DNA from: Halichondria panicea
Taxonomy: Eukaryota; Porifera; Demospongiae; Suberitida; Halichondriidae
Assembly (NCBI RefSeq): GCF_963675165.1
Contig: NC_087378.1
Span: forward strand, 5,823,205-5,887,204
Length of the DNA: 64,000 nucleotides
Direction of reading: 5' to 3'
Position numbers and translations under genes: made by a program. This document shows, in pieces, positions 9,907-22,700 of the stretch. Position 1 is the stretch's first letter, and every line of letters starts with the position of its first letter. A model generated the notes under the pieces. That model was given only the letters and a program-made list of their open reading frames with translations. It ran no database searches and was not told the DNA's origin.

Positions 9907-12452
9907 ATGGCGGTTCCTCGTGTGTTGGTGTATGGGGGTAAAGGTGCCCTGGGCTCTGCTGTAGTGAACATGTTCAAGACAAAGAATTGGGTGACTTTAA
10001 ACTGCATGTGTTTGCATGCAGCCATATATAAATTACACCCACCATCTTATACTAATGTATAAAGCATCACTTGGACATTTCCCATTATGATATCACCATT
10101 TTTGTGCATACCAGTAGTACAACAGCATACTCATTCTTTCCATGCTGCATGCACACATGTGTAGTGGGTGTGCTCTGTGGACCTGTTTGAGTGTGAGGCT
10201 GCTGATTGCAACGTCACCCTCACTCCAACTGACAGCTGGACCAGCCAAGCAGAGGAGGTGATGTAGTTAGAGCTATAAGTGTACGTGTACGTTGGTTAGG
10301 AGCATTGCTGCCTGCTTTCCAACCCACACCATGTAGCCTGACGTAGTGCATCTTGCACAAGGTGACACCAGAGGAGGCTGGAACCACTTGACCTTAGCTA
10401 ATTAAGATCACTAATTGGACACTTCTCTTGCCGACTACTTTAAGCTTATATCTGTAAGTTTAAAAGGTTATTTTTCAGGGGGGGGTCAAATTTTATTTTT
10501 GCCAATATTGCTCAGAAGCAGAGATACAAGTCTCAAAGCCAGGACCTCGAGAACAAGCCGCTCATGATATCGAGGCTAGTACAAGAGCAAGACTTTTGAT
10601 TGTATCTCTGCTTCTGAGCAAAATTGGCGAAAATAAAATTTGCCCCCCCTGCAAAATAAACTTACAGACACTAAAACTAGGCTTGAAGTAGTCTGCAAGA
10701 GAAGTTTGGAGAAATCCAATTAGTGACCTTAATTAGCTACAGTCAAGTGGTTCCAGCCTCCTCTGAGGTGACACATTACTGTAGTCGGCCCACTTAAAAT
10801 AAATGCGCAAGAGGCACATATCTCTTTTTTGTTTTGTGAGGTATCCTTTAGTATTATTTTGTCGATTGCTACTGATTTAATTGCAGGTTTCTAGCAAAGT
10901 TGATGGTGCACTAGGTGACAGTAAAGTGGATGCCATTGTGTGTGTAGCTGGAGGATGGGCAGGTGGTAATGCTGCTTCCAACGGTGGGGTCACTTGTAGA
11001 CTGACTACTCATGAGATGATGCACTGTATTATTGTGTAGAGTATGTGAAGAACTGCGATCTGATGTGGAAACAGAGTGTGTGGACATCTGTGCTTGCGTC
11101 ACAGATTGCTGCTAAGCATCTCAACAGGTGCAGATACGTACACAGTGTAAGGAACTGGGTGTAGATCTCAACTGGGGCTTACAACAATATTGTGTACTCC
11201 TAATTCTCCAATTTACATACCGGATATAGCGCCAAATTTGGTTGCAAATGATTGCTGTGTGAAGGGGCTATCCTGAAAAAATCCGCTGTTGTAAATTTAG
11301 AATCTGTCTGAAGCTTGTTTCAGGCAGGCTGTGGGTAATGGGACTTTTATATATATGCACTGTCATTTTTCACTGCTGCAGTGGAGGTTTCCTGCTACTG
11401 ACTGGCGCCAAAGCTGGTCTGGAAGGAACACCTGGTGAGTGGGATCTCATACCTGTGTCCTCGCACTTCATTGTCGTAAATGTCAAGTTCGTTCAACAAG
11501 CATGTAGAAATTATTTTGGCTGTAGTCAGGCATATGTCCATGCAGGGATGATCGGATACGGGATGGCAAAGGCAGCTGTTCACCAGCTGGTGGCGAGTCT
11601 CTCTCAACCAAAGAGTGGAATGCCAGAGAATAGCTCTGTCGTTGCAATCCTACCGTGAGTATTACAGGTTAAAATAATTATATGCAATCGTGCAGTTTGA
11701 AACTAGAGCACTGAAATGCTAACCCTCGGCTGTTGACATGAATAATATAGATCCTAGAGGAGAGTATTACGATAAATGCCTTAGTATGTACACATGCATG
11801 AGCATGGTAGCTGGCTAGAGGCATGCCATGAAACATGCACTCTGGACTATGATCACTGAAAAGTCAGTCAGCAAAGAAGACTGGAGTCTTAGAATAGTTA
11901 TGGCTCCTGGTATGCTATTCTATATACATTGTAGCTTTCTACTTGTGACCCTTTGTTCCTGGTAATACATACCTCGAATAAAGGCCGCGTGTAACTAGCT
12001 AGCCATGTAGCCAACGTGCAAGTTTAATAGCTTTTGCTTTAAATCAAAATCTGCCTGCAGCGCTATGGAATCCAGGTAAGCAGACTCAGAAAGTACAAAA
12101 AGAGAAACGAACCAACTACTATAACTCGAGGCCGCTCACGCACCTGGTTAGTGAGAATCTTTCGTCTCATTTCAACCCATGCCTTTTATAGCTATGCATG
12201 CAGCATTCAATTAACATCCACGCAATGTATACAATTATATTTGGGAATCGATCCACATGCAGAGTGACCCTGAACACCCCTGCAAATCGCAAAGCGATGC
12301 CAAATGCTGACTTTGCTCAGTGGACACCTCTGGACGAGTTGGCCAGTCGGCTTGTCAGCTGGAGCGCTGGCGAGGATAGACCCCCTCCCTCCACCAATCT
12401 CCTGCAGGTGGTCACAGTGGACGGGGTTACCACCTACACCCCCGTCAACTGA
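9907..12452 (+). CDS. QDPR: Dihydropteridine reductase
   Basis: QDPR is a short-chain dehydrogenase/reductase that uses NADH to regenerate tetrahydrobiopterin, the cofactor of aromatic amino-acid hydroxylases. Seven exons: 9907-9985, 10168-10251, 10888-10979, 11041-11127, 11382-11432, 11546-11654 and 12261-12452. The dinucleotide-binding motif YGGKGALG is near residue 9. The junction NWWVCSVDL matches human NWWVASVDV. Family signatures [32 protein letters not shown] and the catalytic Tyr-x3-Lys (YGMAK) are all present. Stop TGA is at 12450-12452. Length, about 235 residues, matches the family. Intron 2 carries a short transposable element. It is head to head with the sortilin gene (156 bp between start codons), so the two may share a promoter region. 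Confidence 0.95.
10369..10765. repeat. MITE-like element with perfect 9-bp target duplication
   Basis: The ends read CAGAGGAGGCTGGAACCACT and, inverted, AGTGGTTCCAGCCTCCTCTG. AGGTGACAC flanks it directly at 10360-10368 and 10766-10774. A second inverted pair inside (GCTCAGAAGCAGAGATACAA around 10510 and inverted near 10600) makes a nested foldback. A 9-bp duplication is typical of Mutator-like elements; that assignment is inference. It lies in QDPR intron 2. Confidence 0.82.
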
Positions 12453-12708
12453 TTGACTACTGGACTATAGATGTACTAAGAGTATAATTATATACATACT
12501 GCTATAAACTTGTCTAGCTCTGTTCTCATACTGATACATGCAGTGTACATACATACATTTATCTGTCCCTATTATATAATTATATACCGAGTATTGAAAC
12601 TCACTTTTTGTTTAAAAAATCATTGCACATTTGTCAATCATATATGCACATGCATGACTGTATATACACCAACACCTGCATGTGTTGATTTATAGAGCTA
12701 GGACACAA

Positions 12709-15700
12709 TTATAAAACAAGCAGTGAACGGTCGATGGTGGTGGAAGTTCTATACATTTTGAGTCCGAGGAACAGTCCGATACATATTGCCACGATGATGA
12801 GAGTGCACCATATGGGGTGTACGGACCAATAGAGTGAGAATATCTGCAAAGTGAAACAAATTCGACCAATTCCACTGTGTACCGGTATAGTATATAATAT
12901 ACATGCACTAATTATGTTTACAGTCAGACCTAGTCTCGCAAGCCACGCCCCTTCACTCAAAGAAGGGTCGATCTGGCAATAATGTGCAGGTGGAGTTGCC
13001 CAGTTAAGTACTCACTCTGCTGCTTAGCTAATATGACATCATGTGGGTGTGTTTTATGGTATGAGTGGGTTGATAATGACCTTTTACAAATCTACAATCT
13101 GATTGGAAGTGCCAAGATCCTGGCGCAGGGGACAACTCCATACTGTTGCCAGACACTTCTTCAAGTGAAGGGGTGTGGCTTGTGCGACTAATTCAGGCAA
13201 TGCATGAGTATAATAGGAGGATTTAAGGTGTACAGTGGTACCGCTTTACGGCCACCTCAGATGAATGACCATAATCTAATTAGGTCCAGTGTTGGAGGTT
13301 CTAGTGGCCCCCTAGACAACGAGTCCTAGGATCCAATGCATGACTCAAAACAAGATTCAGTGACCCCCAGCAAAGAACACACAATGATGATTGTGTATGC
13401 ACAAATGTATTAGTCAGTTATTGTTGTCAGTTGCGCTTCAACAAGATCGAAAATGCTAACACATCAATAAAGAAAAGGGGCGGGGCGGGGCTTAAGGCCT
13501 GTTTTCACCACCCTACGCTCACCTGTGACAGAAGCTCCACCTCGTGTACATGCTCAGAACTACCACCGGCAATGTACACTGTCTTGTGACCACTCACACG
13601 GCATCTATATAGAGAGAAAAAATGAAGTTCTTGTTCCCAATTTCACTCTCAAACAGCTACCAAAAGGAATACAGTCACTAGACTAGCTTATATGGTTTGT
13701 CTAATCTTGGTTTAATTTTCTACAGGTATATAGTCCGTACACGGTGAGCTACATGTAGGTCAAAGTAGTTAAATTAGAAGCAGGATTTTTTTAGACATCA
13801 ACCAATCAGTTGCATGCAAAAAGCGTATCTTTGCAGTAACCCTGCTCACCTTGAAAGAAGTTCCAGGCTGAGTGAGGAGGCGTCCTGTGATACGTGTGAG
13901 CAGGCCTTCAGCCACACCGCCCGGCTGAGAGAGAAAGATGTAGCATTCTCACCACCAGAGAGAGACAGGGTGAGGGGAAATGAGAGGATACCAAGAAGAA
14001 TGTGTGACTGTGTGTGGGTGTGAGGGTCAGGGTAAGTGTTTCACTGTGATTGTGTATATTAACATGAAGCAATAGTAGAGTCAGCGAATGACACCCACAA
14101 AAAGGTATAAGTGCATAGCCCAAAATTGAAGAATACAGTCAATGAAACTGAAGATCCCAACTATGTGTGTGTATATAAGTATACACGTGTGTTATTGTGC
14201 AAGCAAGCATTGAACAATTAAATGTTATCTAAGTACCCCTTACAACACTTAGATAACACTTACTGTGTCTGTGTGCTTGGCTAGTGCCATGTCACACTCT
14301 TTCTTCACCACTGGGATCACTAGCTGAGGAAGGAGCTCTGAAATGGACACGGATGTGTCAGCAACCACCTGTACATACAGCAGCCAAAATAGAAACACTG
14401 CATTGAGTAACATATAATTTTGTGATACATTCAGACATAACATCTTTATGTTAATAGAGTAAACCACCGATTATCGAACACGTGCTATTTTTGAACGCTT
14501 GTTCTCAAAGACAGTGGCTCAGAGCACTAAGCTGATAGTACCTAGGTATAGACAAGGTAAGGCTCTATTCAAGTCCAAACTCACGGCCAACAAAAAGCTT
14601 CTTCGGCGGAGTGACAGGGCCAAATACTCAACTATTGGAACAGATTTGTAGCCATGACATAATGTAGTGTAGCCATGACATAATACTGCAACTTTAGGAA
14701 AAAAATGGAGATTATGAATAAAAAGGTATTAATCGTTCGGATTTTGATGGCAATACTGGATACAGCTCTGGTTTCGAGGTCTGACTCCAAACCATTAGAC
14801 AATGGTGGCCTCTTGAAAAAGTCCAGTATTGCCATCAAAATCCGAATGACTATTGCCTTTTTCTTTATAATCTCCGGTGTAGCCATGACATAATACTGCA
14901 ACTTTCGGAAAAAAATGGAGATTATGAGTATTAATCATTCGGATTTTGATGGCAATACTGGACTTTTTCAAGAGGCCACCATTGTCTAACGGTTTGGAGT
15001 CAGACCTCGAAACCAGAGCTGTACATAATTTACTGGTTGTAGATTACGGTCATGCATTGTAGCTAGCTGCTTAGAGCCTTCTGTCGATACGAGAGAGAGA
15101 GTTCGAAGAATCGTGGTTATGTTCGAACTAAATCTGTTCCAATAGTTAAGTATTTGGCCCTGTCACTCCGCCGAAGAAGCTTTTTGTTGGCCGTGAGTTT
15201 GGACTTGAATAGAGCCTTACCTTGTCTATACCTAGGTACTATCAGCTTAGTGCTCTGAGCTGCTGTCCTCGAGAACAAGCTTTCGAAAATAGCACGTGTT
15301 CGATAATCGGTTGTTTACTCTAGCAAGGTACACTGTGGCTACCAATTTTAAAAACATGCACATAACAGAAATTCAACAGTGTACTGTACGCCACTAACCG
15401 CCATGACAGTGAAGTGGGCCTTCTTAAAACCTTCTAACACACTGCTTGTGAAAGTGGACCGCCTTGTGATTTTCTCGACATGGTAACCTTTGATCTTGGC
15501 TGATTGGAGGTCAAACTTCACAGGCTCATAAACAGACAATAAAAACTCAGGCTCCAACTCGTGTTTTGATAAGGCTGGGTTTGGTGTGTGTGAATAATAC
15601 GATAAAAAGACTTATACACATGGATTTGAGAACATTACAAAGAATTCATTTGAGTCTCACATTAGTAGGATTTCAAGCTCCCAGGCTAAAGGGGGGGTCT

Positions 15701-15923
15701 CCAAAACAGAGGCTCAACTAATATCAAGGGTCAAGAGTTTGCTCACATGTGACTCACACTGAATGATATTCTGGCAAATTTGTTTGATGTTGTCCTGGTC
15801 AACATCGAGAACCACAACGGACACCTTGCGAAACTTTTGTGGGCGTGGCTCAACATGCATCAGCGAAGAGGGGGAAGAGTTGATCCACATCACAGCAGCA
15901 AAAATCACACACCCAAGGAAACT
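12709..15923 (-). CDS. Unrecognised protein with N-terminal hydrophobic segment and C-terminal membrane anchor
   Basis: I do not recognise the family. Exons read by splice sites: 15759-15923 (hydrophobic FLGCVIFAAVMW, then KVSVVVLDVDQDN), about 15404-15579 (EPEFLLSVYEPVKF, EKITRRSTFTSS, FKKAHFTVMA), about 14266-14370 (VVADTSVSISELLPQLVIP), about 13851-13928 (GLLTRITGRLLTQPGTSF), about 13523-13606 (GHKTVYIAGGSSEHVHEVEL), about 12921-12971 (IDPSLSEGAWLARLGL), and 12709-12845 (WCTLIIVAICIGLFLGL, a membrane span with about 15 residues after it). Stop TAA is at 12709-12711. Predicted length is about 260 residues, so it is probably a small two-span or tail-anchored protein. The true start is not resolved: the first exon follows a splice acceptor and needs an upstream exon, possibly near 16027-16097, but the phase does not join simply. 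Confidence that a gene exists is good; its function is unknown. Confidence 0.65.
14456..15321. repeat. Large foldback element with about 180-bp arms
   Basis: The left arm (14456 to about 14645) begins AGAGTAAACCACCGATTATC. The right arm (about 15125-15321) is its near-perfect inverse, ending TCGGTTGTTTACTCT. The centre holds a second inverted pair (ATTTTGATGGCAATACTGGA and its inverse) and direct repeats of GTAGCCATGACATAATACTG. It sits in an intron of the unnamed membrane gene and has no transposase frame. Confidence 0.8.
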
Positions 15924-16739
15924 CTGCAAAAAGGAACACACTTACCCCAGCTGGTCAAAGTACAAGTAGCTAGCTAGGACCTGTTGCCACATACACACTG
16001 AGTAGATTACTTTTAAGCTCACCAATAATGCAACCAGTAGCCTGGACCTCATGAATCATAACAGCCCTGAGTATCTTCTTCGTTCCACAGTCCTAGTACA
16101 AGCAAACACTCAGATCAGAGAGCTAGAGACAGTACAGAGGTAGCCTCGATCCCAGCCCCTCTAGTGAGAGGGGCTGGGATCGAGGCTAGTACAGAGGGAT
16201 CAAGAACATGTGTTTTGTGGTTGACCCTTCTGGAGCTGAATTTCAAAAGGGGGCGTATCTCAGCATAATTATTGTGAGTTGCATGCTGTCCGTTTCTAAT
16301 TCTGGCCCCCTTGTCCTAGTCTATAGATCCTTGGACTAAGTTTCAACCACAGAGGCAGACAATCACAATCTACAGGTAAGGTATAACTATGCTCTGTAGA
16401 CACAATGATCACATTGTCTAGTATCTGTAGTGGGAGTGCTTGTGCCTTATTGAGTTAGTCACACATGATTGCCACTACCATATGAGTATACCCACAATCA
16501 TGCACAATTCATTCTGTGTGTTTACTGACCCTATATATCATAATAAAAGTACCTATTTGTATATTGCACGCTCCAAATTTGCGTTAGTGCCTTGATTAAC
16601 AGACCATGAGTTTCAATTCGTAGCTATACAAGCCTCTATTAATTGCTTGTGCTCTATAGCTTGCACTTGTGTGACTGAATAGTGTAGACCTACATGAAGA
16701 CTCTACTGTGTGAGGTACTAGCTATACGCTCTAAATTAT
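15924..16739. other. Divergent spacer before the RIM-binding protein gene
   Basis: It contains the possible 5' exon of the unnamed minus gene (about 16027-16097), the perfect 48-bp hairpin at 16141-16188, and otherwise non-coding sequence that should include the promoters of both neighbours. I see no certain TATA box or other promoter motif. Confidence 0.4.
16141..16188. repeat. Perfect 22-bp-arm hairpin flanked by a 9-bp direct repeat
   Basis: The arm TAGCCTCGATCCCAGCCCCT continues CT, then loop AGTG, then the exact inverse to 16188. GTACAGAGG occurs directly on both sides (16132-16140 and 16189-16197), as expected of a target-site duplication. Nothing is left of the insertion but its terminal inverted repeats. 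An RNA hairpin (pre-miRNA-like) is the alternative reading. Confidence 0.85.
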
Positions 16740-19700
16740 ATGCAGAGACCATTCTGCTTGCCGTTGTTGATATCTGAAATGTCTGAGGTGGAGCTGAAGT
16801 CACGTGTGGTCCAACTGGAGACAGAGTTGGAACAGGAGAGAGCCAAGTCTAAACAGCTGCAGAATGAAAAGGTCACAGAGCTCGAAGCCATTCAAGAAGC
16901 AGCTAGGAGGCATATAGAAGAGTTGAAAAGAAGTTTTGAAGATGAAAAACAGGATCAGGTAAGAATAAATATCGCTTATATAAGGCCAGGAGTTGATACC
17001 GAGCATTGGTAATCTAAGGGAGTGGAACAATCTGTACCATTCCTTGTAAATAACCTGAATGACCCACATGGACAGTGTAATAACTATCCTCTTGCTTAGT
17101 CTGCCCGCGAGAAGAAGGGGAGGTCAAGCGTGACAGCAAAGTTCAAACAAGAGCTTCGACAACAGGTGAACACACTGAAAGTCTGAGCATAGGCCATCTG
17201 TATGATAGAACCTCTCTAATCCAAGCCTCTTAATTGTGGCATATTTAGTCTTAATTATTACTGTTACTGTGTATATGCACTGTTAGTAACTACAACTGTC
17301 GGTGAATTGTATATCATAGTACTTTCACTATAAGCAATTCTATTATACATGTATACGTGTACCCACACCATTAGGTTGAGCAAGAGCTGATTACATCATA
17401 CACCATTGAGCGTAAAAAGATAACACAGGACTTCGACTCCCAATTTAAGTCAGCAGCTGAGGAGATTTCTCGTCTCAAAGCCACCCTCAAGAACAAGGAC
17501 ACTCTCTTGCAGGAGAAAGAGAAGGAACTTCGTACCAGTGTTGAGAGAACAGGACGCTCGGAAAGAAAGGCTAGCAAGCAACATGTGAGTAGTGTTGTGA
17601 GAGACACCCACACATTTCTTACCTGATTTTATTCACAACCCACAACCCTGTTTGTACTTTCATTTCAACACTTACAATTGCCATACTTTGTGCATAGATT
17701 GATGAAGTGGAAAACCATCGCCGCCAAATGCAATCTAAGGAAAAGGAACTGTCTCAACTTGCTGAGAAGCTCTCTCGTACAATGGTGAGAGGCCAGTGTT
17801 CTCCTTAGTGTACATGTATGTGCAAGCAATGCCTTCCTCAATTTCATAATTTTAGGCTGACAAAGACAAACTTGTCGAAGATATGAAGCGACTGAAAGAG
17901 CCTGATATGTGGGGGCATAGGTCGACCACACCTACCTCTCCCTCGCTCTCCCCAAGTGCTAGCGTTGAGGAGCTATCCGCTGTAAGTAATACACATGTGT
18001 GGCTGCTGATAACATTGTCGTCTTTGCAGGTGTCAAAGCAGGTGAGCAGACGAGAGAGAGACATGGTGATACGAAACAGTGAGCTCAGCTTTAGAGTACG
18101 CACTCTTGAGGGTTACGTGTCAGACTTTAGGGGAGAGAATGCCGATCTGGTGAGATTGCATGTGTTGTATGTTGGCGGCGTGCACTAGTTTATTACATGA
18201 TGCTTTGTGTATTGTGGTGTTTTGTGCTCTCCGTTCAATTTCATTCGTGTACTGAGAAAAGTCCAACTAATTTCTCCCCTGGCACTAGCTCATTGCTATA
18301 ATTGTCATAGAATTATTTGTTGAGTTACTGTAATGATTTAGCTGTAAAATGCAGCTAAGTTCACCAATTTACGTAGGTATAAAAAATAATGTTATAATTA
18401 TAGGTAGATCAAGGAATTCTTCTCTCAATTAAAGGTATAATAATTCTCCCATTTAACAGAAACAAAAGCTGTCTGAGAGCCGCTCTCAGCTGACACCTCT
18501 CAAGGAGCATAACAATAGGCTCAATGTTCGTATCAACGATCTAAACGTCTCCATGCGTTCCAGAGAGAAGAAGGTTATCTCTCTCTCCCAAGAGATTGTG
18601 GAGCTGAAGTCGGCCAAGCAGCAGCTGGAGGAGGACTTAACAAGACAGCGCAAGTCTCTCCAACAGCAATTGACAAGGTGTACTACGTTCAGAAATGAGG
18701 TACAGAAACTAAATGGCAAGAATCAGTCACTTACAGACACTAACACAGTGAGTTTGTTGATTATTGTACATGGTACGTAGCTTACTGCCATATAGGATGA
18801 AATCTGCATTTTAAGCTAAGTATGCCAACAGACTACTTAGTGTGTAAACAAACAAACACTAATATCTGTGTCATGAGGTTTTCTCCTTTGAATTTGTTCT
18901 CTGTAGTAGTATTGCTTGCCACCGGTAAGACACAGAATGCATTCTCTTAGGCTCATGCAGCCAATTCTAAAAAATCCAATTCCTTATTAACTAGACCAGA
19001 AATTGACAGTGGAACTTTTGATTCAGCTGCGTATGCAGCTGCCATTATGTGTGTGGAACGTTTGCATGGTATGTGTTCAAATTATCCTTTGCACACGTGC
19101 AGCACTCGTTATTGAGGGAATGCTTTAGCTGTGCTTAATGATGGCAACTGCTTAGTCTAGTGTCAATTGCAATTAGTATGCAGGTGGATCTACTGTTCAA
19201 TTTTTGGTTTCTATATTTTACAGCTGCATCTGGCCGACTAAATAGTTATGCTGTACAGACATCTCAAAGTATAGGCCAAAAAGTAAATCCGACTGCCTTG
19301 GCATCACAGACACGCCTTTCTATAAATCAAAAAAGTAGCAACTGCTGTGTGTTTTTAGGTCCTAAAACTTCGTGCATTGAGTTGGCGCTTAATTTATTAT
19401 ATAAAGGCGCTGTATATCAAGTATGTACACGGTAACCACAATTATCCCTTTGAGTATACATGCGGTGTGTCTCTACAGCATCATTTATTACCGAAGCGTA
19501 ATGACTTAAAATTTGTAACTATGCATGCAACATAAATCTCCCTCCCTTCAGCGGTTGCTACTGGCAGTGGACAGACTGGAATCAGATAATAGTGGGCTAG
19601 AACAGCAAATGCGGAGTTTCATGCTCGCGTCCCCCACCCCCCTTTCCCCGCCCCCGTCCACTCTGGATGATGATGAAACTTGCTCAGTGAGCTCTGGCTC

Positions 19701-22700
19701 CAGCTCAATGCACATCCTCGAGGACAGGATCAGTCAAATGGAGTTTGACAAGGATGAGACTGAAATACAGCTGGAAGAATTCAGGGACAAATACGAAGGG
19801 ATGAAAGTATGAATTAGTAATGGACGCTGAGATCATTCTCTGAATGATTAAGACGTGTATCAATCGTATGAAAATTTATAAATAGATTACGTCGTGATTA
19901 GTTAATGTGTTACATGTACACGTGTAGTGTAATGTATATTATAGGCATACATTGTATAATGTGCTGACCCCAATATTCGTCAAAAATTGGTACCTTACCA
20001 CAGCTTGAATACTCCAGCCTGCGTAGCAAGTACAAGGCTCTCCGTACCACTTACGAAACTGCACAGCAAAAAATGCGTGAACTTCAGGCCAGCTATAGGG
20101 AGGAATTAAGCAGAACTGAACGCTTTGAGAAAGAGCGCCTACATTTAGAGGGTGAGCTTGACATGCTCCGACGAGCATCTCAAGACGAGAGTTTATATGA
20201 TCAAGACCGACAAGTGGTCACCATGGAGTCTCTGCAATTGAAGGTAGACGAGTTGCAGGCACAAGTTGATGAGCTGGAAGAGTTTGTTTGTGATCAGGAT
20301 ATTGTGAGTTGCTCCCCAGTACTGTAGCGTGAGTAGAACCTCTGAGTAATATTATTGTAACTTGTGAATTCATGAGCTTAAATGTGGAGTCCCTAGCTGG
20401 GGGCGGGTCTTCAATCAAATGGGATTCCACTCGTGACTGTGGACTACCATAGTAGTAGTCTCATGAATCAGCCACCCTTCCTAGGGGAGAGACCGTCTGA
20501 GCACTTTAGTCCAGAGGTCATTGCACAATAGAATGTTAATTATCATTACGTCAGCAGTGGCAGATCTAGAAAAAGTAGTAGGTAGGTGCTGAGCAAGAGA
20601 AGTAAGGAGCATCCCACGCGGTAGCGCGCAAAAATCTAGGGTTACGTCCCCTTTTGACGTCATTTCTGGTGGGTACGGTATCAATATAATTTGTTTATTG
20701 TGTGGTTTGCATTGCAGAGGTTTAATACTTGCACTCCGTACTTACTTGTCAAGTGTAGTCTGCACTCAGTGCAGCTAGTTAAGCTCTTTTAAAAGACACG
20801 ACTGTAATAGATAGGTCTACAGCTACTCAGCTAGCTAGTACCAAGTCTGAGAGTGACTTCCACAGCCAATGAGTGATACACAAAGATAATTATTTGTCCA
20901 GGGTCAGGGGTGCTTGAGCACCCTCTGCTACCTGCTAGATCCGCCCCTGGTCAGTGTCATAAACCAGAAGAATGCAACGCATGCAAAGGTCAACCGCGAA
21001 CGCTTGACTAGCAGCTGTGAACTTTTGTTTGGTTTGCTCCAAAAATGTTGCTAAAGGGAAAGGGTTGCACAGGCCTAGTGCAGTCAACTCAACTCAATCT
21101 ACTATAGCTCCTTGACTGGCTAACAGTAGCCATAGTTAGGCTGACTATAGCGCCAGCTATAAATGCGTTGTACTGTATAGAATGCATATGCTTCTTATCA
21201 TTGACTTTATTTATTGTCAATACCTAAGCTTCACAGAAACCGGGCGACGCCCCAACTGAAAAAAGTTCAGGCGGTCTCTCCTCTAGGAAGGGCAGCTGAT
21301 TCATGAGAATGGCTAAACTTTTTGAATTTAGATTGTAAGATGTTAGTTGAACACTACTATTATAACCGTTCGACCCTGCCAGGACTCGAACCTGGAATCC
21401 CCTGACTCGTAGTCAGATGCCTTCCTTATCCATTGGGCCACAGGGCCATGCACTTTGTGGTTATTTTAAATGGTTATCAAATTGATAATGACTCATAGAA
21501 AACATAGACAAAAATGGGTATATGCTTATACCCCTTTGCTTGCCATTGCTTAAACGGGTGCCCTGTATTGCGTCCATCAGAAATGTCGGAGAGCACACAA
21601 AGTTACTAATATCGAGGCATAGTAATTTTAATTAAAAACGTAAGTTTTCGCTCGCCCGAATGTATACGGGGGGATTCAAAGTGGCTGTGCCCCTCGCCTT
21701 GTTTTTGCCATTTTTAGCATTTAAACACCCCGGGACGTGATATGTCGGTCTTGCAGTTCCGCAAAGTCTGTTGAAAACATCGAAGATTTCCTGTGCATTA
21801 ATTATTATTTGCAGGATGAGGGGGGGGGGTTCACAAGAGTATTGGATAGGGCTGGGCTGGGTGGGAGAAATATGCACAGGAATCAGCGAGAATTATTCGG
21901 CAGATAATCAGTTAAATAAATCATGCAGCAGGGCGAAATTTTTGAGCGTGGCCTCTAAACAATGAAGGTTTTGCGCTATAATTATGGTATATAAGGTTGG
22001 ACGCAAAAAAACGACCCTGCCAGGACTCGAACCTGGAATCCCCTGATTCGTAGTCAGATGCCTTATCCATTGGGCCACAGGGCCACATACATCCCTGCTT
22101 AGTGTGTGTAGAAATGTGACTTAATTACTAAATACCTAACTTCAACAGTTGAAAATACCGTGTACACGCATTATTACATGTACAATCAATCATGCAGATA
22201 TGGCTGAAGCAAGAAGAAGCTTGGGCTGCGGAAAAAGAGACTCACGTTTCAACGCTTGAGAAATTGCAAGAAGCTCATCGAATTTTAACTGAAGAAAAAG
22301 AGAGACTTGCTGCAACACTCGATCATTTGCAAGAGGCTTTTGCAAAAGAAAAAGATACACTGATATCAACAATTGAGCAATTAAAACAGGTTTCTCACAA
22401 GGACAACACTTCCGAATTAGAAGAGATGAACTCACAATTAACTAAGCAGTTGAATGAGGTTCTTCGAAAACAAGTATCTATGGAAGATGAAAACAACCAA
22501 CTTTCAGAAATGTTGGCAGCTAGAACCAGGGATTTAACCAATCACGAAGACAACGAGACAAGATTCAGTGAGGACTTGATTACGGCGACTGATAAAATTA
22601 CGTCACAAGAACATAACATTGCGCAACTGAGAGGAGAACTGGAAAATGCAGGCAGAACAAATCTTAAGCTAGAGAAAGACTTCGACAAAGTAAAATATGT

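Noticed and set aside
19160-19435. A separate 91-codon gene.
   Set aside because: It follows a splice acceptor, and its first part (AASGRLNSYAVQTSQSIGQK) ends at a donor-like GTAAAT in phase with the preceding exon-like block at about 18951-19069; better read as extra RIM-binding protein exons.
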